Source: Methanolapillus africanus (GTDB lineage Archaea; Halobacteriota; Methanosarcinia; Methanosarcinales; Methanosarcinaceae). Taken from it: 64,000 bases of DNA. The stretch covers positions 12,594 to 76,593 of the forward strand of contig NZ_JAWDKD010000011.1 in NCBI RefSeq assembly GCF_032714475.1, in the 5' to 3' direction. Below, in pieces: positions 9,618 to 17,771 of the stretch. Each line of letters begins with the position of its first letter. Positions within the stretch are counted from its first letter, which is position 1. Under the pieces are notes generated by a model that worked only from the letters and a program-made list of their open reading frames with translations, was not told the origin of the DNA and did no database searches. The translations under genes were made by a program, and so were the position numbers.

Positions 9618-10502
9618 ATGGCAGTCGAAAGAAAATTCGTTAAAGACGGATACACAAAAGCCTCCATGGATGAATATTTCGCAAAACAACTCGGCAGATC
9701 CGGTTACGGCGGCATGAACATGAGCCGTACGCCGCTCGGCACTCAAATCACCATCTACTCCGAAAAACCCGGAATGGTCATTGGAAAAGCCGGCAAAGTG
9801 ATCCGCAAGTTGACGCAAGATGTCACCGACATGTACGGTATTGACAATCCGCAAATTGACGCTCAGGAAATTAAAAAGACCGAACTCAACGCGCAAATCA
9901 TGGCCAACCGCTTGGCGTCATCGATTGAACGCGGCTGGTACTTCAGAAAAGCCGGTACCAACACCATCCGGGCTGTTATGTCCGCCGGTGCTCTCGGCTG
10001 TGAAGTGGTCATTTCCGGTAAATTAACCGGTGCCCGCGCCAGAACTGAAAAGTTCGTGGACGGGTATGTGAAGCACGCCGGCCACCCGGCCGAGGAAATC
10101 GTCGACGTCGGCTACGCCGTCGCCATCAAGAAACTCGGAACTCTTGGCTGTAAAGTGAAAATCGTTCAACCGGGCGCTATCCTTCCGGATGCGTTTAAGA
10201 TTGTTGAAGGATTGCCGGTCGAAATCAAGGAAAAGCCGGTTGTCGTGAAAGAAGAAAAAATCGTTGTCGTTGAAGAAGAAGTCGTCGTTGCTGTTGACAG
10301 CGAAGGCGACGTCGTCGTCGAAGAAACCGAAACTGTCGCTGAAGTGACAGCTGTTTCCGTTGAAGAAGGCGATGAAATCGTCGTCGAAGACTCCGACATC
10401 AATGAAGTCAGACGCGTCGCAGGCGACGTCTGGCAGCACAAACACGACGGTATTTCCGGATGGCATCCGATGGCACGCGTTCACAAGGAGGCGAAGAAAT
10501 AA
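9618..10502 (+). CDS. rps3: Ribosomal protein uS3 with long acidic C-terminal extension
   Basis: Small-subunit uS3, 294 residues. The first 210 hold the KH domain (PGMVIGKAGKVIRKLTQDV at about residues 52-70) and the C-terminal core domain. The last 80 or so residues are dominated by Val and Glu/Asp (KEEKIVVVEEEVVVAV and similar), ending in a separate basic tail WHPMARVHKEAKK. Long charged tails occur in archaeal uS3, but this one is strongly repetitive. Its stop overlaps the uL29 start by one base. Confidence 0.95.
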   Translation: MAVERKFVKDGYTKASMDEYFAKQLGRSGYGGMNMSRTPLGTQITIYSEKPGMVIGKAGKVIRKLTQDVTDMYGIDNPQIDAQEIKKTELNAQIMANRLASSIERGWYFRKAGTNTIRAVMSAGALGCEVVISGKLTGARARTEKFVDGYVKHAGHPAEEIVDVGYAVAIKKLGTLGCKVKIVQPGAILPDAFKIVEGLPVEIKEKPVVVKEEKIVVVEEEVVVAVDSEGDVVVEETETVAEVTAVSVEEGDEIVVEDSDINEVRRVAGDVWQHKHDGISGWHPMARVHKEAKK

Positions 10503-10705
10503 TGGCAATCCTCAGAACAAACGACATCCGCAAAATGTCCGCGACCGAAAGAATTGATGAGATCAAAAAATTAAACAACGAACTCATTCGCGAACGCGCG
10601 TTGACTTCCGCCGGCGGCGCTCCGGAAAACCCGGGCCGCATCGGCGAAATTACCAAAACCATCGCACGCATCAAGACAATTCAAACCGAGATGAAAGATA
10701 ACTAA
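10502..10705 (+). CDS. rpl29: Ribosomal protein uL29
   Basis: Large-subunit uL29, 67 residues, two helices near the tunnel exit. MAILRTNDIRKMSATERIDE and the closing GRIGEITKTIARIKTIQTE are family features. The start is set at the ATG overlapping the uS3 stop (TAATG), with AAGGAGG 9 bases before it at the end of uS3; a longer upstream start in frame would run inside uS3. Confidence 0.94.
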   Translation: MAILRTNDIRKMSATERIDEIKKLNNELIRERALTSAGGAPENPGRIGEITKTIARIKTIQTEMKDN

Positions 10706-10707
10706 AC

Positions 10708-11019
10708 ATGACTGAAATTGAGATCACACCGGACAATTTGCCTTTTCATGAACTGATCGGGCTTTTTGTTCAGGTGCAAAGTTCTTGCGACCCGACAATA
10801 ACAGGTCTTTCCGGAATCATCGTCGATGAAACCCGGAACACATTTCAGATTGAAACAAACGGTAAAGTGAAAACGGTTCCCAAAGCCGGATCCGTGTTTT
10901 CCTTTTCCCTCGTTTCCGAAAAATCAGAAAATGGCCGCATATCCGCAAAAATAATTGGACAATATACGCTCTCACAACCCCAAAATCGGATAAAGAACTT
11001 AAAGAAATCAAGAAAATGA
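10708..11019 (+). CDS. rnp1: RNase P protein component 1 (Rpp29/POP4)
   Basis: Archaeal RNase P subunit Rnp1, 103 residues, an Sm-like barrel protein that works with Rnp4 in tRNA 5' maturation. HELIGLFVQVQSSCDPTITG followed by GIIVDETRNTFQI is the family core. It sits between uL29 and uS17, its usual place in euryarchaeal ribosomal operons. Some relatives carry a translation factor gene between uL29 and rnp1; here the two are only two bases apart. Confidence 0.93.
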   Translation: MTEIEITPDNLPFHELIGLFVQVQSSCDPTITGLSGIIVDETRNTFQIETNGKVKTVPKAGSVFSFSLVSEKSENGRISAKIIGQYTLSQPQNRIKNLKKSRK

Positions 11020-11029
11020 GGTTAAATTT

Positions 11030-11356
11030 ATGGCAAGAGATATTGGTATTGATGTTCCGGAACCCACCAAAGAGTGCGATGACATTCACTGCCCGTTCCA
11101 TGGTAAATTACCGGTCAGAGGACAAATTCTGGTCGGAACGGTCGTCAGCACGAAGATGGACAAATCCGTCGTCATTGAAAGAAAATACGAAAAAATGGTA
11201 TCCAAATACCAAAGATACGAAAAGCGCCGCTCCATTATGCACGCTCACAACCCGCCCTGCATCAACGCAAAAGTCGGCGACATTGTGACCATTGCCGAAT
11301 GCCGCCCGCTCAGCAAGACGAAATCATTCGTTGTTGTGAAATCTGAGGAGGCTTAA
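11030..11356 (+). CDS. rps17: Ribosomal protein uS17
   Basis: Small-subunit uS17, 108 residues. The archaeal N-terminus MARDIGIDVPEPTKECDDIH and the OB-fold core VGTVVSTKMDKSVVIERKY are clear, followed by KRRSIMHAHNPPC, which contacts 16S rRNA. AATGAGG lies 10 bases upstream of the ATG. Confidence 0.96.
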   Translation: MARDIGIDVPEPTKECDDIHCPFHGKLPVRGQILVGTVVSTKMDKSVVIERKYEKMVSKYQRYEKRRSIMHAHNPPCINAKVGDIVTIAECRPLSKTKSFVVVKSEEA

Positions 11357-11358
11357 AC

Positions 11359-11757
11359 ATGAAAGCCATTAGATCCAACATTCCGCGCGCTTTAAACTCC
11401 GGCGCCCGCGTCGACTGCGTCGACAACACCGGTGCGAAAGTGCTTGAAATTATTTCCGTCAAAAACTACCGTGGTGTCAAAAACAGATACCCGAAAGCCG
11501 GCGTCGGCGATCTCTGTATCGTTTCCGTCAAAAAAGGCACGCCCGAAATGAGAAAACAAATTCTCTTGGCGGTCGTTGTCCGGCAAAAGAAAGAAATCAG
11601 ACGGCCCGACGGCCTGCACGTGTCTTTTGAAGACAACGCCATGGTCCTTGTGGACGAGTCCGGTGTTCCGAAAGGAACCGACATCAAAGGCCCGGTGGCC
11701 CGTGAAGTCGCGGAAAGATTCCCCAAAGTCGGTACAACCGCATCTATTGTGATCTGA
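11359..11757 (+). CDS. rpl14: Ribosomal protein uL14
   Basis: Large-subunit uL14, 132 residues, at the subunit interface. The conserved block GARVDCVDNTGAKVLEIISV opens the protein and FEDNAMVLVDESGVPKGTDI lies in its second half. Two bases after uS17, with GAGGCTTAAAC as ribosome-binding site. Confidence 0.96.
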   Translation: MKAIRSNIPRALNSGARVDCVDNTGAKVLEIISVKNYRGVKNRYPKAGVGDLCIVSVKKGTPEMRKQILLAVVVRQKKEIRRPDGLHVSFEDNAMVLVDESGVPKGTDIKGPVAREVAERFPKVGTTASIVI

Positions 11758-11767
11758 GGTGACAAAA

Positions 11768-12127
11768 ATGGCAACATCTATCCAACCCAGAAAGCAAAGA
11801 AAAGCCAGATACAACGCGCCGCTTCACATGCGCCAAAAATACATGGGCGCCCGCTTAAGCGACGAGTTGTCTAAAAAATACAACACCCGTTCCGCTCCGG
11901 TCATCACCGGCGACACCGTTTTGGTGATGCGCGGCGACTTCAAAGGCGTTTCGGGCAAAGTTGAAAAAGTCGATCTCGCCAACTGCGTCATTCACGTGGC
12001 CGGCGTCGTGTCGACCAAAGTCAACGGCGAAGAAGTTCCGAGACCCATCTATCCGTCCAACGTGATGATCACGAAATTGGAACTCAAAGATAAAACACGC
12101 GATGCACGCATCCGCAGAAAGGAGTGA
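11768..12127 (+). CDS. rpl24: Ribosomal protein uL24
   Basis: Large-subunit uL24, 119 residues, one of the early assembly proteins. The N-terminal QPRKQRKARYNAPLHMRQK and the KOW motif (GDTVLVMRGDFKGVSGKVEK) are visible. Start at ATG 11768 with GAGGTGAC before it; a GTG at 11759 is in frame but overlaps the binding site. Confidence 0.96.
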   Translation: MATSIQPRKQRKARYNAPLHMRQKYMGARLSDELSKKYNTRSAPVITGDTVLVMRGDFKGVSGKVEKVDLANCVIHVAGVVSTKVNGEEVPRPIYPSNVMITKLELKDKTRDARIRRKE

Positions 12128-12132
12128 GTCAA

Positions 12133-12831
12133 ATGCACCAGAAAAGAATGTCAATGCCGACCAGCTGGAAAGTTCCCAAAAAGACCAACAAATGGATTAC
12201 GGCAACCAGCCCCGGTCCGCACAACAAAGACTCAAGCCTTCCGCTCGTCGTGATTTTACGTGACCTCCTCAAAATCGTCGACACCTCCAAAGAAGCCACC
12301 CGCATTCTCCAAGAGAAACAGGTGCTCGTCGACGGCGTCGTCCGGAAAAACTTAAAGTTCCCGGTCGGTATTTTTGACGTCATCGCCATCCCCGCGAACA
12401 ATCAATATTATCGCATGCTTCAAGACTCCAAAGGCCGTCTTTACCTCAATGAAATTGACGAAAGCCGCGGTCAGTGGAAAGTCTGCAGAATCAACGGTAA
12501 GACCACCGTCAAGGGCGGTAAAACCCAATTGAACCTTCACGACGGCACCAACATTTTAGCGTCTGAAGACTACAAGACCAAAGACACTGTGAAACTCTCC
12601 CTTCCGGACAAGAAAATCTTGGCCCGGTTCGAGTACAAGGTCGGCAACACCGTGATGATCACGGGCGGCCAGCACAGCGGAATGGTCGGCAAAATTACGG
12701 AAATCGAAACCATCCGCAGTTCCAAGAACAACGTGGTGAAAGTTTCCGGCAAACAAGATATTGAAACCATCGAGAACTATGTTTTCGTAATCGGTGAGGA
12801 CAAACCTGAAATTAAAATCGGTGATCAGTAA
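12133..12831 (+). CDS. rps4e: Ribosomal protein eS4
   Basis: Small-subunit eS4, found in archaea and eukaryotes only, 232 residues. MHQKRMSMPTSWKVPKK is the typical start; an S4-like RNA-binding segment (EKQVLVDGVVRKNLKFPVG) and a KOW-type segment (GNTVMITGGQHSGMVGKI) follow. It marks the cluster as archaeal. The stop overlaps the uL5 start (TAATG). Confidence 0.96.
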   Translation: MHQKRMSMPTSWKVPKKTNKWITATSPGPHNKDSSLPLVVILRDLLKIVDTSKEATRILQEKQVLVDGVVRKNLKFPVGIFDVIAIPANNQYYRMLQDSKGRLYLNEIDESRGQWKVCRINGKTTVKGGKTQLNLHDGTNILASEDYKTKDTVKLSLPDKKILARFEYKVGNTVMITGGQHSGMVGKITEIETIRSSKNNVVKVSGKQDIETIENYVFVIGEDKPEIKIGDQ

Positions 12832-13349
12832 TGAGCAACTCAGACAATCCAATGAGAACTCCGGTAATCGAGAAAGTTATTGTCCACATGGGTGTCGGCG
12901 AAAGCGGCCAACACCTCGTTGATGCAGAAAACATACTTGCGGAAATCACCGGACAAACCGTGATTCGGGCATTTGCGAAAATGACCGTTCCGGCGTTCGG
13001 GATTAAAAAGAAAGAGCCGATCGGCTGTAAAGTCACTTTAAGAGGGGAAAATGCGGAAAATTTCCTCACGACCTCTTTGAAAATTGTCGAAAACACCTTA
13101 AAGAGCTCCCAATTCGACCAAACGGGCAACGTCTCCTTTGGGATCGAAGAACACACGGATTTCCCCGGTATGAAGTATGACCCGAACATCGGCGTTTTTG
13201 GTATGGACGTAACTGTCGTCATGAAACGCCCGGGCAGCAGAATCAGCAACAGAAGAATTGCACAGCGCAAAGTTCCGGCATCCCACAAGATGAACAAGAC
13301 GGACGCCATTGCATTCTTAAAGGACAATTACGGTGTGGAGGTCATTTAA
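12831..13349 (+). CDS. rpl5: Ribosomal protein uL5
   Basis: Large-subunit uL5, 172 residues, binds 5S rRNA in the central protuberance. NPMRTPVIEKVIVHMGVGES at the N-terminus and the RPGSRISNRRIAQRKVPASH segment are archaeal L5 signatures. Coupled by a one-base overlap to eS4 and followed after one base by uS14. Confidence 0.96.
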   Translation: MSNSDNPMRTPVIEKVIVHMGVGESGQHLVDAENILAEITGQTVIRAFAKMTVPAFGIKKKEPIGCKVTLRGENAENFLTTSLKIVENTLKSSQFDQTGNVSFGIEEHTDFPGMKYDPNIGVFGMDVTVVMKRPGSRISNRRIAQRKVPASHKMNKTDAIAFLKDNYGVEVI

Positions 13350-13350
13350 C

Positions 13351-13503
13351 ATGGTACAGACAAAAAAGAGATTCGGACGCGGCGCCAGCTGTTGCAAACG
13401 CTGCGGTCAAAAGCAATCGCTTGTCCGCAAATATGGCATCTATTTGTGCCGGCACTGCTTTAGAGAAGTGGCCCCGAAAATGGGCTTTAACAAGTACAGC
13501 TGA
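13351..13503 (+). CDS. rps14: Ribosomal protein uS14, zinc-binding form
   Basis: A 50-residue small-subunit protein, the usual size of the archaeal zinc-containing uS14. Four cysteines form the site: CKRC at about residues 15-18 and CRHC at about 34-37, with the conserved GRGASCCKRCGQ and LCRHCFRE contexts. GAGGTCATTTAAC lies before the ATG. It sits in its standard place between uL5 and uS8. Confidence 0.95.
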   Translation: MVQTKKRFGRGASCCKRCGQKQSLVRKYGIYLCRHCFREVAPKMGFNKYS

Positions 13504-13514
13504 GGTGACAAGAA

Positions 13515-13907
13515 ATGGTATTATTTGATCCTCTGGCTGACGCTTTATCCGTCATTAAAAACGCGGAAAACGTCGGCAAAACAAACTGCGTCATCCGCCC
13601 GGCTTCCAAAATTATCGGAAACGTGCTGAATGTGATGAAAGAAGGCGGCTACATCGAGTCGTTCGAATTCGTCGAAGACGGCAAAGCCGGCGTCTATGAA
13701 GTCAAACTCGCCGGTTCCATCAACGACTGCGGCGCCATCAAACCGCGCTACTCGATTGGTGTGGACGGCTTTGAGAAGTGGGAAAAGGAATACTTGCCCG
13801 CGAAGAACTTCGGCGTCTTGGTTTTGACCACGTCCTTGGGCGTCTTGTCCCACAACGAAGCGCGTGAAAAGAATGTCGGCGGAAAGCTTTTGGCTTACGT
13901 TTACTAA
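13515..13907 (+). CDS. rps8: Ribosomal protein uS8
   Basis: Small-subunit uS8, 130 residues, binds the central domain of 16S rRNA. DPLADALSVIKNAENVGK at the N-terminus and the closing LTTSLGVLSHNEAREKNVGG motif identify it. GAGGTGACAAGAA provides the ribosome-binding site. Confidence 0.96.
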   Translation: MVLFDPLADALSVIKNAENVGKTNCVIRPASKIIGNVLNVMKEGGYIESFEFVEDGKAGVYEVKLAGSINDCGAIKPRYSIGVDGFEKWEKEYLPAKNFGVLVLTTSLGVLSHNEAREKNVGGKLLAYVY

Positions 13908-13919
13908 CGGGGTGGCAAG

Positions 13920-14453
13920 ATGGCAATAGAATATTCAGAAACTGTCACTGTCACACCCGGCGTGACCATCACTTACGACAAACACATCATGACCGTGAAG
14001 GGTCCGAAAGGCGAAAATGTCCGCGAGTTTTACTACCCGGGCATTAACATCACCATCAACGGCGCTGAAATTACTGTTGATTCGGAAAACCCGAAAAAGC
14101 AATTTAAGGCCATGGTCGGCACCTACGCGTCCCACATCGAGAACATGATTCACGGTGTGACGGAAGGCTTTGAGTACAAAATGACCATTGTGTACTCTCA
14201 CTTCCCGATGCAGACGAAAGTGAACGGCAAGACGTTCGTGATCAGCAACTTCCTCGGAGAAAAGAAATCCCGTGTCGCCAAAATCGTCGGCGAAAAAACC
14301 ACGGTGAAGATCAGCGGCAACAGCGTCGTTGTTTCCGGTATCTGCAAGGAAGAAGTCGGACAAACGACCGCCAACATCGAACAGAAAACCAAAATCAAGA
14401 GATTTGACCCGCGCGTCTTCCAAGACGGTATTTACGTGGTGGATAAATCATAA
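13920..14453 (+). CDS. rpl6: Ribosomal protein uL6
   Basis: Large-subunit uL6, 177 residues, near the sarcin-ricin loop and the elongation factor site. The protein has the two duplicated folds; MTVKGPKGENVREF and GVTEGFEYKMTIVYSHFPM are conserved archaeal blocks. GGGGTGGCAAG precedes the ATG. Confidence 0.96.
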   Translation: MAIEYSETVTVTPGVTITYDKHIMTVKGPKGENVREFYYPGINITINGAEITVDSENPKKQFKAMVGTYASHIENMIHGVTEGFEYKMTIVYSHFPMQTKVNGKTFVISNFLGEKKSRVAKIVGEKTTVKISGNSVVVSGICKEEVGQTTANIEQKTKIKRFDPRVFQDGIYVVDKS

Positions 14454-14463
14454 GGTGGTTACA

Positions 14464-14940
14464 ATGGCAAAAGAAAATCAAGTTACTGAAACAAACGCCG
14501 CAGAAAACACGTCCGTTGACGCGGTTTGTGCAACCAACCTCCTTGATGCGGACCCTGAGTTCAGACGTTTGTTCAACGTTCGTAAAGTTCAAAAATCGAG
14601 AAAACCGTCCTTCCACAAGCAGGGCCAGCACAAATTCAAGCGTCTTTCCACCAGCTGGAGACGCCCGCGCGGTCTTCAGAGCAAGCAGCGTGCCGGTATT
14701 TACGGCAAAGGCGCGCTCGTGACCGTCGGTTACGGCAGCCCGGCTTTGATCCGAGGCCTTCACCCGTCCGGTTACGATGAAGTCATCGTCAACAATGTGG
14801 ATGAATTGGCTTTGATCGACCCTGAATTTGAAGCAGTCAGAATTGCCGGCGCAGTCGGCAGCAAAAAGAAGGCAGCCATCGTCGCGAAAGCGGCCGAATT
14901 CGGCATTAAAGTGTTAAACCCGGGAAAGGGGGAAGTCTAA
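14464..14940 (+). CDS. rpl32e: Ribosomal protein eL32
   Basis: Archaeal/eukaryotic large-subunit eL32, 158 residues. A poorly conserved N-terminal part of about 40 residues precedes the typical core (KPSFHKQGQHKFKRLSTSWR, then PRGLQSKQRAG and GYGSPALIRGLHPSGY). Start set at ATG 14464 with AAGGTGG upstream; a longer frame start lies inside uL6. Confidence 0.95.
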   Translation: MAKENQVTETNAAENTSVDAVCATNLLDADPEFRRLFNVRKVQKSRKPSFHKQGQHKFKRLSTSWRRPRGLQSKQRAGIYGKGALVTVGYGSPALIRGLHPSGYDEVIVNNVDELALIDPEFEAVRIAGAVGSKKKAAIVAKAAEFGIKVLNPGKGEV

Positions 14941-14941
14941 T

Positions 14942-15388
14942 ATGGCAAACTTAACCAACCAAAGAAGAATGGCCTCCCAAGTCTTGGACTGCGGTCTTGA
15001 CCGCGTCTGGCTTGACCCCGAACAAAGCGACAAAATCGCGGAAGCCATCACCCGTGAAGACATTCGCGGGCTCATTTCCGAAGGCCTCATCAAGGCCAAG
15101 AAAGTGAAAGGCGTCAGCCGCGGACGCGCCAGAATCGTCGCCGAAAAGAGAGCCTACGGCCACAGAAAAGGTCAAGGTTCCCGCAAAGGTAAGAAAGGCG
15201 CCAGAACACCCAGCAAAGAATTGTGGATGAAAAAGATCCGCGCCCTCAGAAAGAAATTGAAAGAGATGCGTGCGGACGAGACCCTGGACAAAAAATCCTA
15301 CTGCCGCTACTACAGAAAAGCGAAAGGCGGAGAGTTCAGAAACACGGCTCACTTGGAAGCCCACATTCAAGCTGAATTGAAAAAGTAA
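14942..15388 (+). CDS. rpl19e: Ribosomal protein eL19
   Basis: Archaeal/eukaryotic large-subunit eL19, 148 residues. NQRRMASQVLDCGLDRVWLD and the basic RKGQGSRKGKKGARTPSKE segment are family hallmarks. In most euryarchaea it is followed at once by uL18; here uL18 lies 6 kb away. Its stop codon is inside a long perfect hairpin that acts as a terminator, so the transcript probably ends here. Confidence 0.96.
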   Translation: MANLTNQRRMASQVLDCGLDRVWLDPEQSDKIAEAITREDIRGLISEGLIKAKKVKGVSRGRARIVAEKRAYGHRKGQGSRKGKKGARTPSKELWMKKIRALRKKLKEMRADETLDKKSYCRYYRKAKGGEFRNTAHLEAHIQAELKK

Positions 15389-15409
15389 TCATATTACTTT
15401 TTTCAATTC
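15374..15409 (+). terminator. Long terminator hairpin overlapping the eL19 stop
   Basis: GAATTGAAAAAGTAAT (15374-15389) pairs with 15393-15409 around a three-base loop, about 16 base pairs with one extra T, followed by a T-rich tract. The left arm includes the last codons and stop codon of eL19. Confidence 0.75.
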
Positions 15410-15738
15410 TTTTTTCTTTTTTTTGTTTATTTTTTTCTTTTAATGATTCTGTTTTGTTTTGATTCATGCGCCGGCATGCGCGCGCGTTATGGCGATCATT
15501 TTTGGCGAATCGTCAAAAAAGATGGGTTCGTTTTCTTATTTTTGTTTGATAATTGCCGAATTTTTAATATTTTTTAACCAATTTTATTAAATTATGTATA
15601 TAAACAAAATATTATATATTTTTTTGGAGTATTCTATTGTGTGATATTTTCTTCATTCATTTATGGAGAAATATTCAGGAATCCTTTTTCGTGTTTTCCG
15701 ATTCTTTTCCTTAAAAACGTACAACGGAGGAATATGTT
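15389..15738. other. Spacer with dispersed element and promoter of the first LRR gene
   Basis: No gene. It holds the eL19 terminator, one copy of the dispersed GC-rich element (15467-15523), an A/T-rich TATA-like tract at about 15605-15622 and the GGAGG site at 15726 for the LRR gene. Confidence 0.6.
15467..15523 (+). repeat. Dispersed GCGCGCGTTAYGGC element, copy A
   Basis: Core at 15480-15493, preceded by a GC-only palindromic stretch (GCCGGCATGC) and followed by a short stem GGCGAT/ATCGTC. Just downstream of eL19, same strand. Confidence 0.7.
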
Positions 15739-17493
15739 ATGTCAATTTCAAAAACAGAAAATTCAAACTCAAATTTCCGGCATTATTCAGCAATTTTCAA
15801 ATTACTTGTGTTTCTTCTGATTTCGCTTTTTCTTTTGGCGCCCGTGCCGTCCGCGGCGACCGTTTCGGAAACTCCTGTGACGATTCAAGACCCAAATTTG
15901 GAAGTGGCCGTTTTTGCGGCTGTCGGTAAAGATATCATGTCAGAAACGTTGTATGACACGGACTTGGCCGGATTAACCAGGCTATCGGCTTATTCTCTCA
16001 ATATTCAAGATTTATCCGGGCTTGAACATGCCGTCAATTTGGAATATTTAGACTTAGGCAACAACAATATTTCTGATCTTTCGGCTTTAAGAGGCATGGT
16101 CAAAATGGAAACACTGATGCTGCCGGATAATCAAATCTCTGATATTTCCGAATTGAGTGGGTTGACCAATTTGACGGAATTAAGGCTGTATGAAAACAAT
16201 ATTTCCGACGTTTCCGCTCTTTCCGGCATGGTTAATATGACTTATTTAGACATCAGCGGGAATAATATTTCCAATATTGATTCCCTTTCCGGTTTGACAA
16301 ATCTGACCAAACTGACGCTTTCCAGAAACAATATCTCAGATATTTCCGCTCTGGAAGACATGACTAATATGACTGAACTGAGTATTTATGAAAACAATAT
16401 TTCCGACATTTCAAATTTAAGCAACATGGATGATTTGAAATATTTGGATTTGGGCGACAACAATATCGTTGAAATTTCATCGTTGTCCGGTCTCACGAAT
16501 TTAAACAACCTCTATTTGACAAACAATTCCGTTGTCGACGTTTCTCCCTTAGCCGGTTTGACCAATTTGAAGAAACTTGAATTGTTTGGCAACAATGATA
16601 TCTCTGATATCAATGCCTTGTCGGCTCTCAAAGGTTTAACTTATCTGGATTTGTCCGGTAAGAAAATCACCGATGTTTCACCGTTAAGCAGCCTGACCGA
16701 TTTGGAACAATTGCATTTGCACAACAACAGTATTTCAGATATTTCTGATTTGGCCGGTCTGAGCAATCTGACAATTCTGACGTTGTCGCAAAATCCGATT
16801 GCTGATGTTTCCTCTTTGAACAGTCTTTCCGCTTTGGAATTTTTGGTTTTGAACGACAATCCGGCTTATCAGAGTCAGCTGACGGATTTGCCAAGTTCGG
16901 CGATTTTGGTTTTGTCCAACGATTCCATTGAATCTGCCGGCACTTGGGGCGGTTACTATTATGTCAAAATTTTAGCGCCGATAACGATCGGCGAGCCTGC
17001 TCAACTCAAAAATCCGGCTTACAATGATTCCGGTGCTGTTCTTCTGCCGGTGGGCGGCACGATTACCGGCAACGGGGTTTACGATGACATCACAAACACG
17101 GTGACTTGGACTTATCAAGATTACGCGTCGGAAGACAATTATGTGGCATACAAGGCCGGCGGTTCCGGTCTCGTGTCGATTGAATATTTGTTGGTTCCAA
17201 AAAAACCGGTTTCCGATAGCGGTGGATTCGGCAGCGCCATGGTGGTGGAAACCGTGCCGAAATCCGATCCGGTAACGGAACCTGCGCCGTCAACACCGTC
17301 AACGCCGGCACCGACACCAACGACGCCGACGCAGCCCTCTTCACAATCGCCGCAAAATGAATCGGCAAATAATTTGGGCAGCACGTCTTCAGGCGGTTTG
17401 ACGACAACCGGTTGGGCTTTGATTATCGCAGGATCTGTCGGCGGGATTGCTTTGATCGGCGGCGCTTATTGGTTCTTTATGAAAAAGAAATAA
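15739..17493 (+). CDS. Leucine-rich-repeat surface protein
   Basis: A 584-residue exported protein. Residues about 18-40 form a signal peptide after a polar start. About fifteen 22-residue leucine-rich repeats of the SDS22/internalin type follow (pattern LTNLTELRLYENNISDVSAL), then a beta-rich region, a Pro/Thr linker (TPSTPAPTPTTPTQPS) and a membrane anchor (ALIIAGSVGGIALIGGAYWF) with a KKK end. GGAGG lies 8 bases before the ATG. It is the first gene of the insert that separates eL19 from uL18 and has its own promoter and terminator. Probably binds a protein or glycan partner outside the cell; partner unknown. LRR proteins of this kind are common in gut archaea and bacteria. Confidence 0.88.
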   Translation: MSISKTENSNSNFRHYSAIFKLLVFLLISLFLLAPVPSAATVSETPVTIQDPNLEVAVFAAVGKDIMSETLYDTDLAGLTRLSAYSLNIQDLSGLEHAVNLEYLDLGNNNISDLSALRGMVKMETLMLPDNQISDISELSGLTNLTELRLYENNISDVSALSGMVNMTYLDISGNNISNIDSLSGLTNLTKLTLSRNNISDISALEDMTNMTELSIYENNISDISNLSNMDDLKYLDLGDNNIVEISSLSGLTNLNNLYLTNNSVVDVSPLAGLTNLKKLELFGNNDISDINALSALKGLTYLDLSGKKITDVSPLSSLTDLEQLHLHNNSISDISDLAGLSNLTILTLSQNPIADVSSLNSLSALEFLVLNDNPAYQSQLTDLPSSAILVLSNDSIESAGTWGGYYYVKILAPITIGEPAQLKNPAYNDSGAVLLPVGGTITGNGVYDDITNTVTWTYQDYASEDNYVAYKAGGSGLVSIEYLLVPKKPVSDSGGFGSAMVVETVPKSDPVTEPAPSTPSTPAPTPTTPTQPSSQSPQNESANNLGSTSSGGLTTTGWALIIAGSVGGIALIGGAYWFFMKKK

Positions 17494-17513
17494 TTCGAAA
17501 AAATGCATTCAAT

Positions 17514-17545
17514 CCGTTTTGACATCGTCAAAACGGTTTTTTTTA
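17514..17545 (+). terminator. Terminator hairpin of the first LRR gene
   Basis: Perfect 10-base-pair stem CCGTTTTGAC/GTCAAAACGG (17514-17523 and 17527-17536) followed at once by eight T. Confidence 0.85.
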
Positions 17546-17550
17546 TTTTT

Positions 17551-17614
17551 GGCGCGGCGGCCGGCGCGCGCGTTATGGCATTCGTTTTTCATGTTTCGTC
17601 CAAAACAGTGGGTG
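17551..17614 (+). repeat. Dispersed GCGCGCGTTAYGGC element, copy B
   Basis: Core GCGCGCGTTATGGC at 17566-17579 with a GC-only stretch before it. Directly after the terminator of the first LRR gene and in the same orientation. Confidence 0.7.
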
Positions 17615-17771
17615 CTTTTCATTTCTCTTCATTTATATTTTTGTTTTTCATCTTTTTTTATTTGACGATTCCCGTTTTTATTTTAACAATGTTTAAATAT
17701 TATCTTTGCCATTTATATATAATCGGCCGGATGAGTGACCCGGTCTTTGAGTAACTTTTTGGTGGAAAAAT

